A stretch of DNA of 64,000 nt from Terriglobia bacterium (GTDB lineage: Bacteria > Acidobacteriota > Terriglobia > JAJPHL01): NCBI GenBank assembly GCA_021325275.1, contig JAJPHL010000006.1:61140-125139 (forward strand), given 5' to 3'. A program made the translations under genes and the position numbers. The notes beneath the pieces are model-generated. The model saw nothing but the letters and a program-made list of their open reading frames with translations, had not been told where the DNA came from and did no database searches. How positions within the stretch are numbered: the stretch's first letter is position 1; the number at the start of each line of letters is the position of its first letter. Of the stretch, positions 28,885 through 36,085 are shown piece by piece.

Positions 28885-29955
28885 ATGAAACTCAAGCCTG
28901 CACTCTGTTTCGTACCGCTGTTTGTGGTGGCCGCGCTCTCCGCGCAAAGTGCGACGCCCGCGAAATCGCTGCTGATTCTTTCGAAGACCGATCACACGCT
29001 GTCGATCGTCGATCCCGCGGCGCTGAAGGTGATCGCGAAAATGCCCAGCGGTCCCGATCCGCACGAAGTGATCGCGTCGACCGACGGCAAGATGGCGTAC
29101 ATCTCGAATTACGGCGGAGGCTCGTACAACACGATCACGCCGGTCGACCTCGTCGCCCAGAAATCACTGCCGGCGATCGAACTTGGTCCGTTGCGTGGTC
29201 CTCATGGATTGGTTTTTACGGGCGGCAAACTGTGGTTCACTGCCGAGGCCGCGAAAGTCATCGGCAGCTACGATCCGGCGACCAACAAAATCGATTGGGT
29301 GATGGGCACGGGACAGAATCGTACGCACATGATTTTTGTCACGGCCGATTTGAAGCGCATCGTCACGTCGAACATCACGTCGGCGACGATGACGATTCTG
29401 GAAAAGCTGCCGATGCCGGCGGGGCGAGGCGGAGCGCCAGTGGGAGGAGCACCTTCGCCTACGCCGCAGGTGCGCCCCGGCGAGCCGCCGCCGTCGCCCC
29501 AGCCGGACTGGAGCGAAACGGTGATCGCGGTCGGTCGCGGCGCGGAAGGATTCGACGTGTCGCCCGACGGCAAGGAAATTTGGGCCGCCAACGCCGGCGA
29601 CGGCACGATCTCGATCGTCGATTTCGCGGCGAAAAAAGTGATCGAGACGGTGAACGCGAACGTTGCGACGGCGAATCGGCTGAAGTTCACGCCTGACGGC
29701 AAGCGCGTCTTCGTCGCGTCGCTGCGCAGCGAGACGGCTGCGGTGTTCGACGCGGCGTCGCGCAAGGAAATCAAGCGCATCCCGATTGGTCACGGCGCGG
29801 CCGGCACCGAGATGCAGCCCGACGGATCGCGCGTGTTCATCGCGTGCACGCCGGACGATTACGTCGTGGTGATCGACTTGAAGTCGCTGGAAGTTGTGGG
29901 CAAGATCGACGCCGGCAAACAGCCGGATGGGATGGCGTGGGCGGAACGGAAGTAG
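28885..29955 (+). CDS. Exported YVTN/YncE-type beta-propeller protein
   Basis: A 356-residue protein with signal peptide (MKLKPALCFVPLFVVAALSA). Repeats of about 40 residues carry ILSKTDHTLSIVDPA, MAYISNYGGG, VSPDGKEIWAANAGDGTISIV and FTPDGKRVFVAS, forming a seven-bladed propeller of the surface-layer YVTN family; a Pro/Gly-rich insert (~residues 175-205) interrupts it. The start at 28885 is preferred over the ATG at 28873 because the latter is only 3 bases from a TAGTGT -10-like element. Ligand unknown. Confidence 0.85.
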   Translation: MKLKPALCFVPLFVVAALSAQSATPAKSLLILSKTDHTLSIVDPAALKVIAKMPSGPDPHEVIASTDGKMAYISNYGGGSYNTITPVDLVAQKSLPAIELGPLRGPHGLVFTGGKLWFTAEAAKVIGSYDPATNKIDWVMGTGQNRTHMIFVTADLKRIVTSNITSATMTILEKLPMPAGRGGAPVGGAPSPTPQVRPGEPPPSPQPDWSETVIAVGRGAEGFDVSPDGKEIWAANAGDGTISIVDFAAKKVIETVNANVATANRLKFTPDGKRVFVASLRSETAAVFDAASRKEIKRIPIGHGAAGTEMQPDGSRVFIACTPDDYVVVIDLKSLEVVGKIDAGKQPDGMAWAERK

Positions 29956-30582
29956 TCACGCGGCACGCATTCGCCGTCTCACCGCAAAGTAAGCGGCAGC
30001 GGCCAATCCAGCGATCGCCGGAGCCATACCCTCGACGTCTTTTCGAATGCCCGGTTGCGTGTAATCCAATTCATACAAGGATTGCGTGTCATTCCGCTTC
30101 TGCTCGACGATGTGAATGTCGCGGTCCCTTGGGACGAGAGCATTCACTTGATACACGGAGATCCGAGGCTCGTGATGATTCTGAAACGTAAGTCGCCGTT
30201 CACTGCCGCCAGAATCCACATCCGCCGCGAATACAAGGCGGATCGCGCCTTGACCTTCTTTCAATTCGGCAACGCTCGGGAATTGTGCAGAAACAAAATG
30301 CGGCGATAACTTTTCATCGTCGATCCCCAGTGCGATATTGCCGAGAACACGATCGGCATAGGCGCGCCCTTCAGCCTGCGAAATCACGCCGTCGCCATCG
30401 CGGTCAATCGCTGCGAAGACGGCGGGAAACACTGCGACTCCCGACGTCAACGTGATTTCCAATTGCACGCGCGTCCGCTCGATCGTGATCAGCGTGCCTT
30501 GCAAATATTCGTCGAGGCGATGGGCGCGTGCCGGCGCGGCGACGAGCGTCAGTAATGCAGCGGCGATGAGCGCGCGTTTCAT
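29956..30582 (-). CDS. Exported membrane-anchored protein resembling the HupE/UreJ N-terminal domain
   Basis: A 208-residue protein with signal peptide (MKRALIAAALLTLVAAPARA), then HRLDEYLQGTLITIERTRVQ, an EF-hand-like loop DRDGDGVISQAEG (~residues 70-82) and a C-terminal membrane helix (MAPAIAGLAAAAYFAV) followed by positive charges. The mature part resembles the periplasmic N-terminus of HupE/UreJ-2 type proteins, but the multi-pass transporter domain is absent. The ATG overlaps the DUF3500 stop codon (ATGA), so the two are translated together. Confidence 0.7.
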   Translation of the reverse strand: MKRALIAAALLTLVAAPARAHRLDEYLQGTLITIERTRVQLEITLTSGVAVFPAVFAAIDRDGDGVISQAEGRAYADRVLGNIALGIDDEKLSPHFVSAQFPSVAELKEGQGAIRLVFAADVDSGGSERRLTFQNHHEPRISVYQVNALVPRDRDIHIVEQKRNDTQSLYELDYTQPGIRKDVEGMAPAIAGLAAAAYFAVRRRMRAA

Positions 30583-31661
30583 TTGCGCCCGTAATCGTTG
30601 GTGGGATCGCGATACATCGTGTGCACGTGCATGCCGGGATCGCCGCCCAGTGGTTGCGGCGCGTACTCGATGACCAAGTGCGGCGATTGAATGCGGTAAT
30701 ACGCGGTAATGTTTTTTCCCGGCTCCACCGTCACGGGGCCGCTCCATGCGAACCACATGTCGGCGATCTCCGCTTTCAGTTGCGTCATGCGCGCGGCGGC
30801 GGCTTCGGCGTGAACGATGCTCGCCCACTCCGCAACTACGTCGAGGAGCATGGTGCGCTGCTTCTCGTTCATGTTTGACGCCCGCAATCCTTCCGGCTGG
30901 ATTGTTTTTCCGTCCGCGCCGGGACCGAGCACCAAATCCGCGACCTTGAAGCCGAGAATCGCTTGCTTACGTTGCGATTCGTCGAGTGCGTTCAGCAGCG
31001 CCATCGCCTTGTCGCTCTCCGCGCCGAGCGGGCGCACTGTTTTTCCAGCGACGGTGTAGAGCGCGGGTTGGGCGCCAATCAGCGACGGCGTCAGGATGCC
31101 GCGCGCGCCGTCAATCGTGACGTTCAACGCCAAGTGATGTCCGCCGAATTGCAACATCCACGGAGTTTTCTCCGACGGCGTGCCGAGGATCGAGATGAAG
31201 TAAAGGTCCTTGCCGAACATTGCGCCGCCGCCCGGTCCGCCACGGCCACCACCGGGAGGTCCGCCACGGCCGCCGCCGGGAGGTCCGCCGCGTCCGCCGC
31301 CGGGAGGCGGTCCACCTGCCGTGTTGCGGCCTCCGTTGTTCTTCAATACTTCGTCGGCCTCCACGATCTGCTGGACCTTTTCGTAGCCGCGCGCACTGAG
31401 CGACGCCGAGACGAGCGCCAATGCCGCCGTGCGCTGCGAAGCGTTGAGGTCGCCGAGTTTCAGTCCGGCGCGAGGAACCATCGCGACGGGAAGATTCGAC
31501 CATCGCTTGCGTTGCGCTTCATCGTCGAAGGAAAACGTGACAGCTTGACGTTGCTTGGCGTCGAGCGTGGAGAGAAACGCGTTGGCGGCGCTCACGATTT
31601 TTGCGGTGGGCGTTTGCGCCGCGGCGGTCAAGGCAAGAAGCAAAGGAAGGATTCTGCCCAT
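30579..31661 (-). CDS. Exported DUF3500 protein with Gly-Arg-Pro repeat
   Basis: A 360-residue protein with signal peptide (MGRILPLLLALTAAAQ). KIVSAANAFLSTLDAKQRQA, FSFDDEAQRKRWSNLP and WMLQFGGHHLALNVTI mark DUF3500, a family of unknown function. An insert of GGGRGGPP octapeptide repeats (residues ~118-145) is encoded by a 24-bp tandem repeat. The start follows TACGAT by 8 bases and has no Shine-Dalgarno. Coupled to the downstream HupE-like gene. Confidence 0.82.
   Translation of the reverse strand: MGRILPLLLALTAAAQTPTAKIVSAANAFLSTLDAKQRQAVTFSFDDEAQRKRWSNLPVAMVPRAGLKLGDLNASQRTAALALVSASLSARGYEKVQQIVEADEVLKNNGGRNTAGGPPPGGGRGGPPGGGRGGPPGGGRGGPGGGAMFGKDLYFISILGTPSEKTPWMLQFGGHHLALNVTIDGARGILTPSLIGAQPALYTVAGKTVRPLGAESDKAMALLNALDESQRKQAILGFKVADLVLGPGADGKTIQPEGLRASNMNEKQRTMLLDVVAEWASIVHAEAAAARMTQLKAEIADMWFAWSGPVTVEPGKNITAYYRIQSPHLVIEYAPQPLGGDPGMHVHTMYRDPTNDYGRK
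31234..31308 (-). repeat. 24-bp tandem repeat inside the DUF3500 gene
   Basis: Units beginning at 31234, 31258 and 31282 are 24 bp apart and encode GGGRGGPP; a fourth, shifted copy starts at 31309. Slippage could change the repeat number between strains. Confidence 0.75.
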
Positions 31662-31669
31662 AATCAGCC

Positions 31670-31675
31670 ATCGTA
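31670..31675 (-). promoter_or_regulatory. Putative -10 element of the DUF3500 gene
   Basis: TACGAT on the minus strand lies 8 bases before the ATG at 31661, back-to-back with the promoter of the divergent synthetase gene. Confidence 0.45.
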
Positions 31676-31693
31676 CAGGAGTCGCCGCAAACA

Positions 31694-31702
31694 TGCTACG
31701 CT
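31694..31702 (+). promoter_or_regulatory. Extended -10 element of the first synthetase gene
   Basis: TGC-TACGCT, the first of four closely matching elements in front of biosynthetic genes (others at 33416, 36068 and 38744). It supports GTG 31715 over TTG 31706 as start. Confidence 0.5.
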
Positions 31703-31714
31703 GACTTGGAGAAC

Positions 31715-33304
31715 GTGAACGTCCTGGATCCAGCCACTCTTTCCCTAGCTGCATTGCTGCGCGTACGCGCGGAAGAATCGCCCGACGCCGCAGCATTGCT
31801 CGCGCCGGATTTGCAGCCGCTCACGTATCGGCGTCTTTGGGACCACGTACAATCCACCGCCAAACGACTTGGTGAGCTTGGTGTGCGCCGCGGCGATCGT
31901 GTGGCGCTGGTGCTTCCGGAAGGATCGCACATGGCGGCCGCGCAAGCGGCCACGGCCAGTTTCTTCACGGCGTGTCCTCTGAATCCCACGCATCGTCGCG
32001 CCGAGTACGAGCGCGTTCTCGGCAGTCTCCGCGCCGCGGCGGTGATCGTGCACGTCGGCGAAGCGCCGGAAGCGCGCGACGCGGCACGCGCGCTCGGATT
32101 GCGCGTGATCGAACTATTTCCGGAAGGCAACGAGGCGGGCATCTTTCGACTTGAGGGAAAAGCGATGGAAGGCGCCGGGCTTCTCGGTGAGCTCCCGCAA
32201 CCGGCGGGAATCGCTTACGTCTTTCGAACCTCCGGCACGACGTCGGAACCAAAAAAGGTTCCAATCACGCACGCCAACATTCTCACCGCCGCGTGCAATT
32301 TGGCGCGCTCGTGGGGATTGCAGCCGAGTCATCGCAATATGACCCTGCGCGCGCTCTTCCATCAGGGCGGATTTCTCGGCGGACCGCTGGTGTCCTGGTG
32401 GGCGGGCGCGGCGGCGATCTGCACAACGGGTTTTCAGCCCGCGCGGATCCGCGAGTGGCTGGCAACGTTCCAGCCGACATGCTATTCGGCGGTGCCGGCC
32501 GTGCATCGAGCCATCCTCGACGTGATTCGTGAAGAAGGCCCGCTGAAGCCCGGCCGTCTCCAGTGGATTTATTCGGGCGCCGCGAGTTTGCCGGCGGAAT
32601 TGATGCGCGATCTCGAGCAGGCGCTCGGCGCGGCGGTGGTGGAGGGCTACGGACTGACCGAGACGGGCACGCACACGTTTTGCAATCCACAGCCGCCCCA
32701 CGCGCGCAAGGCGCGATCGGTGGGAATCTCTCTGGGCGCCGAAGTGATGATCGCGAGCGAAACAGGCGATCCACTGCCGGCGGGGCAAATCGGCGAAGTG
32801 TTTCTGCGCGGCGACAACGTAATCCACGGCTACGAGGACGCGCCGGAGGAGAACGCGCAACTATTTTGGAACGGCTGGTTCCGGACGGGCGATCTCGCCT
32901 ATCTCGACGCGGACGGTTACTTGTTTCTGACCGGACGCAAGAAGGAGATGATCAATCGCGGCGGTGAAAAGATCGCTCCGCGCGAAGTGGAGGAAACGCT
33001 GCTGGCGCATGAGGCCGTCCAAGACGCGGCTTGTTTCGGCGTCCCCCACCCAAGGCTCGGAGAAGAGGTTGCCGGCGCAGTGGTCTTGCGCGCGGGCCGT
33101 CAGGCGTCGGCGCGGGACTTGCGCCGTTTTCTCATGGCCCGAAAAGCCGGCTTCTTGGGCATGGCGCGGATTTATTTCGTCGACGCACTGCCCAGAAACG
33201 CCGGCGGCAAGGTGCTGCGGCGCGAGCTCGCCGCGCGATTCGCGAACCAGCTCGAACCGGACGCACTCGCGCCGTCGTACCAGGCGCCGGCTCCCGATCT
33301 TTGA
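31715..33304 (+). CDS. Acyl-adenylating enzyme (ANL superfamily), stand-alone
   Basis: A 529-residue adenylate-forming enzyme, with phosphate-binding loop FRTSGTTSEPKKVPITHA (the usual TGxPK has Ser for Gly), VVEGYGLTETGT, FRTGDLAYLDADGYLFLTGR, NRGGEKIAPREVEE and the C-terminal Lys of RNAGGKVLRREL. It lacks the amino-acid-binding Asp motif, so it should activate a non-amino carboxylate. It begins with GTG (or TTG 9 bases upstream). A frame-shifted carrier-domain remnant follows directly, suggesting that it was once the adenylation part of a larger protein. Confidence 0.85.
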   Translation: MNVLDPATLSLAALLRVRAEESPDAAALLAPDLQPLTYRRLWDHVQSTAKRLGELGVRRGDRVALVLPEGSHMAAAQAATASFFTACPLNPTHRRAEYERVLGSLRAAAVIVHVGEAPEARDAARALGLRVIELFPEGNEAGIFRLEGKAMEGAGLLGELPQPAGIAYVFRTSGTTSEPKKVPITHANILTAACNLARSWGLQPSHRNMTLRALFHQGGFLGGPLVSWWAGAAAICTTGFQPARIREWLATFQPTCYSAVPAVHRAILDVIREEGPLKPGRLQWIYSGAASLPAELMRDLEQALGAAVVEGYGLTETGTHTFCNPQPPHARKARSVGISLGAEVMIASETGDPLPAGQIGEVFLRGDNVIHGYEDAPEENAQLFWNGWFRTGDLAYLDADGYLFLTGRKKEMINRGGEKIAPREVEETLLAHEAVQDAACFGVPHPRLGEEVAGAVVLRAGRQASARDLRRFLMARKAGFLGMARIYFVDALPRNAGGKVLRRELAARFANQLEPDALAPSYQAPAPDL

Positions 33305-33427
33305 AAAACAACTCGCGGCGGGTTGGCAAAAATGCTTTGCGTGTCGAGCGCGTGGGACGGCACGGTCGTTTCATGGATCTCGGCGAGCCATCTTCTTGCG
33401 CGGCGTCCGGAACATTGCTACGCTGAT
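33305..33427 (+). pseudogene. Frameshifted, truncated carrier (T) domain remnant
   Basis: Between the first synthetase and the next gene, translation in two successive frames gives EKQLAAGWQKC and then LRVERVGRHGRFMDLGE, matching EKRLAAIWQEC and LRVERVGRHDRFIDLGG of the intact A-T-TE neighbours. Two single-base insertions relative to those paralogues explain the frame changes. The match stops before the phosphopantetheine Ser and jumps to PSSCAASGTLLR, nearly the C-terminal end of the next A-T-TE protein, as if the rest of T plus the whole TE had been deleted. Confidence 0.75.
33416..33424 (+). promoter_or_regulatory. Extended -10 element of the first A-T-TE gene
   Basis: TGC-TACGCT, 8 bases before the ATG at 33433; the mRNA should be leaderless. 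Confidence 0.5.
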
Positions 33428-33432
33428 TCTGC

Positions 33433-36078
33433 ATGACTCGCACGATCCTGAGCTTGATCGCGGCTCAGGCGAACGGCCACCCCGCAGCGACCGCGATCGC
33501 CGCCCCCGGACGACCGCCGCTTTCCTACGGCGCGCTTTGCGACTTTGTGTCGACCAGCGCGGCGAAGCTTCGCGGTCTTGGCGTGGCGCGCGGCTCGCGC
33601 GTGGCGATGGTGATCCCGAATGGTCCCGAGGCGGCCACGGCGTTTCTCGCCGTGAGCCAGTGCGCCACGGTCGCCCCGCTGAATCCCGGATACAAGGAAA
33701 ACGAATTCGCGTTTCATTTTTCCGATCTCGACGTTGGCGCGCTGCTGATTCCCGCCGATCCCGATTCACCTGGCCGTCACCAGGCGTCCGATGCCGCGCG
33801 CAAACTCGGCATTGCCGTCATCGAAATGCAGATGCAGGCGGGCGCGGCGGGCGTCTTCGCGTTGCCGGACGCCAGCGCGGTGGCGGGCGATGTGGAACCC
33901 AGCGATTTCGCACTGGCGCTGCACACGGCGGGAACCACCGGGCGCTCGAAGCAAGTGCTGCTGACGCACGCCAATTTGTGTTTGTCGATGGACAACACGC
34001 GCGCCTCGCTTGCGCTCAGCGCGGGCGATCGCTGCCTGAACGTAATGCCGCTGTTTCACGGCCATGGACTCGTGGCCGCGGTGCTGACGTCGCTGAACTC
34101 CGGTGCGTCGGTCTGCTGCGCGCCGGGATTTATCGCCACACGGTACTTCGACTGGCTCGATGAATGGCGCCCCACATGGATCACCGCCGTGCCGGCCATG
34201 CTGCAATCGATCCTGGCTCGTGCGCCTGAGCATCGCGAGTCGATCGAGAATTTGCGGTTGCGCTTCATCCGTTCCGGATCGTCGCCGTTGCGCGCGGCGC
34301 TTTGGCGCGAACTTGAAGAGACCTTCGGCGCGCCGGTCATCGAATCGTATGGACTGGGCGAAACCTCCACGATGGTCACGTCAAACCCGCTGCCTCCGGG
34401 CGTGCGCAAAGCCGGATCGGTGGGTGTACCAATGGGCCCGGATGTCGCGATCATGGACGCGCAAGGGAATTTGCTCGCCAGCCCGCAACTCGGCGAGGTT
34501 GTCGTGCGCGGCGAAACGGTCTTCGGCGGATATCACAACGATCCCGAATCGAATCCGAGCGTTTTCGCACACGGATGGTTTCACACCGGCGACCTCGGAC
34601 ATTTCGACGCAGACGGATATCTCTATATCGATGGACGGTTGAAGGAGATCGTCAATCGCGGCGGAGAAAAAATTTCCGCGCGCGAAGTAGAGGAGGTTTT
34701 GCTCGACCACCCGGGCGTCGCGGAAGCGGCGGCGTTTCCGATGCCCGACGCGCAACTCGGTCAAGTGGTCGGCGCTGTGATTGTGCCGCGCAGCGCCGTC
34801 AGTGAGAAGGAATTGCGCGATTTTTCCGCGGCGCGGCTGGCGGAATACAAAGTGCCGGCGCGCATCGTGATGCGCGCGGAGATTCCCAAGAGCGCCATCG
34901 GCAAGGTTCAGCGTTTGAAGCTCGCCGATCAGTTGGGTCTCGCTACGGCGGCGGCCGAGCCGGCCGTGTACGAAGCGCCGGCGACGGATTCGGAAAAACG
35001 GCTGGCGGCCATTTGGCAGGAATGCTTGCGTGTGGAACGCGTGGGACGTCACGACCGCTTCATCGATCTCGGCGGCGATTCGATTCTCGCCGCGCAAATT
35101 GTCGAGCGCATTCACCGCGACTTTGGCCAAGAAAAAATCCGGTTGATCGATTTCTTCGCCAATCCCACGGTCGCGATCTTGGCCGCATCGATTTGCGGCG
35201 CGCACCGCGCGCGGCGGTCCTCGCTCGTAGAAATGGCGCGCGGCGAGGGCGATCCGTTTTTCTGCGTGCCCGGTGCGGTCGGACGCGTTTGGGGTCTGCG
35301 CGAATTGGCGGCGCACTTTCGCGGTCACATGCCGTTTTGCGCGTTTGACGCACTCGAGGCGGACGAAGTGGACGCCGCTACGTTTTCCATCGCCACTGTT
35401 GCGGCGGCATACGTCGCGGAAATGAAGCAGCGCCAGCCGCGCGGTCCTTACGACGTCGGCGGCGCATGCTGGGGATCGTTGGTGGCTTTCGAAATGGCGC
35501 AACAACTTCTCGCCGCCGGAGACGAGGTCCGCACGCTCGCGCTCATCGATCCAAATCCGCTCACGCCGAATGGTTTTGAAGTGGGCGCGCGGCGCGACTT
35601 CCAGCGTCGCGTGCGGCGCCTTTCCTCGGCGGGTGGCTTTTCAGCGGACTTCAAGGAACGCATTGCGTTGTTGTGGAGCGTTTTTCGGATTCTCGAAAGA
35701 CGCCTCCGCGCGCCGCTTGGATTGATTCGGCGCTCGGCGGGCCAGCGGCTGGCCGACGCTGAGACGTGGCGCAGGATCGACAGAGCGGGACAAGTTCTGC
35801 GCCTGAAAGCCGCCGACGCCTACCGTGCATCGCCCTATGCCGGAACACTGACGATGGTCCTGGCGTCGCAAAATCGCGACGGCGGCAACGAAATTCGCCG
35901 CGACGACTGGCAGCCGATGGCCCGCGATTATCGCGAGATCATCGTCGAGGGCGAGCACATGATGTGGATGCGCGAACCTGGTGCCGGACGCTTGGCCAGC
36001 GCACTCCTCGATGGGATTGCGTCGGCGCGAGCCGGCGCGCCGCCTTCTTGCGCGGCGGCCGGAACATTGCTAGGCTGA
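33433..36078 (+). CDS. NRPS-like A-T-TE protein, first copy
   Basis: An 881-residue tri-domain protein. The adenylation domain (1-~510) resembles acyl-CoA/oxalate-CoA ligases (AMVIPNGPEAATAFLAVSQC, HTAGTTGRSKQVLLTHAN, YGLGETSTMVTSNP, FHTGDLGHFDADGYLYIDGR, SAIGKVQRLKL) and lacks the Asp that binds amino groups, so it should load a non-amino acid. A carrier domain with phosphopantetheine Ser550 (DLGGDSILAAQ) and an alpha/beta-hydrolase thioesterase (~605-870) follow. The TE nucleophile is Cys679 (GGACWGS), with Asp706 and a His in VEGEHMMWM. No condensation domain. Leaderless start. Confidence 0.9.
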   Translation: MTRTILSLIAAQANGHPAATAIAAPGRPPLSYGALCDFVSTSAAKLRGLGVARGSRVAMVIPNGPEAATAFLAVSQCATVAPLNPGYKENEFAFHFSDLDVGALLIPADPDSPGRHQASDAARKLGIAVIEMQMQAGAAGVFALPDASAVAGDVEPSDFALALHTAGTTGRSKQVLLTHANLCLSMDNTRASLALSAGDRCLNVMPLFHGHGLVAAVLTSLNSGASVCCAPGFIATRYFDWLDEWRPTWITAVPAMLQSILARAPEHRESIENLRLRFIRSGSSPLRAALWRELEETFGAPVIESYGLGETSTMVTSNPLPPGVRKAGSVGVPMGPDVAIMDAQGNLLASPQLGEVVVRGETVFGGYHNDPESNPSVFAHGWFHTGDLGHFDADGYLYIDGRLKEIVNRGGEKISAREVEEVLLDHPGVAEAAAFPMPDAQLGQVVGAVIVPRSAVSEKELRDFSAARLAEYKVPARIVMRAEIPKSAIGKVQRLKLADQLGLATAAAEPAVYEAPATDSEKRLAAIWQECLRVERVGRHDRFIDLGGDSILAAQIVERIHRDFGQEKIRLIDFFANPTVAILAASICGAHRARRSSLVEMARGEGDPFFCVPGAVGRVWGLRELAAHFRGHMPFCAFDALEADEVDAATFSIATVAAAYVAEMKQRQPRGPYDVGGACWGSLVAFEMAQQLLAAGDEVRTLALIDPNPLTPNGFEVGARRDFQRRVRRLSSAGGFSADFKERIALLWSVFRILERRLRAPLGLIRRSAGQRLADAETWRRIDRAGQVLRLKAADAYRASPYAGTLTMVLASQNRDGGNEIRRDDWQPMARDYREIIVEGEHMMWMREPGAGRLASALLDGIASARAGAPPSCAAAGTLLG
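36068..36076 (+). promoter_or_regulatory. Extended -10 element of the second A-T-TE gene
   Basis: TGC-TAGGCT, 9 bases before the ATG at 36086 and embedded in the last codons of the upstream gene. Confidence 0.45.
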
Positions 36079-36085
36079 GACGCGC

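Noticed and set aside
31224..31315. CRISPR-like short repeats
   Set aside because: The 24-bp repeats are contiguous, have no spacers and encode a regular GGGRGGPP protein repeat.
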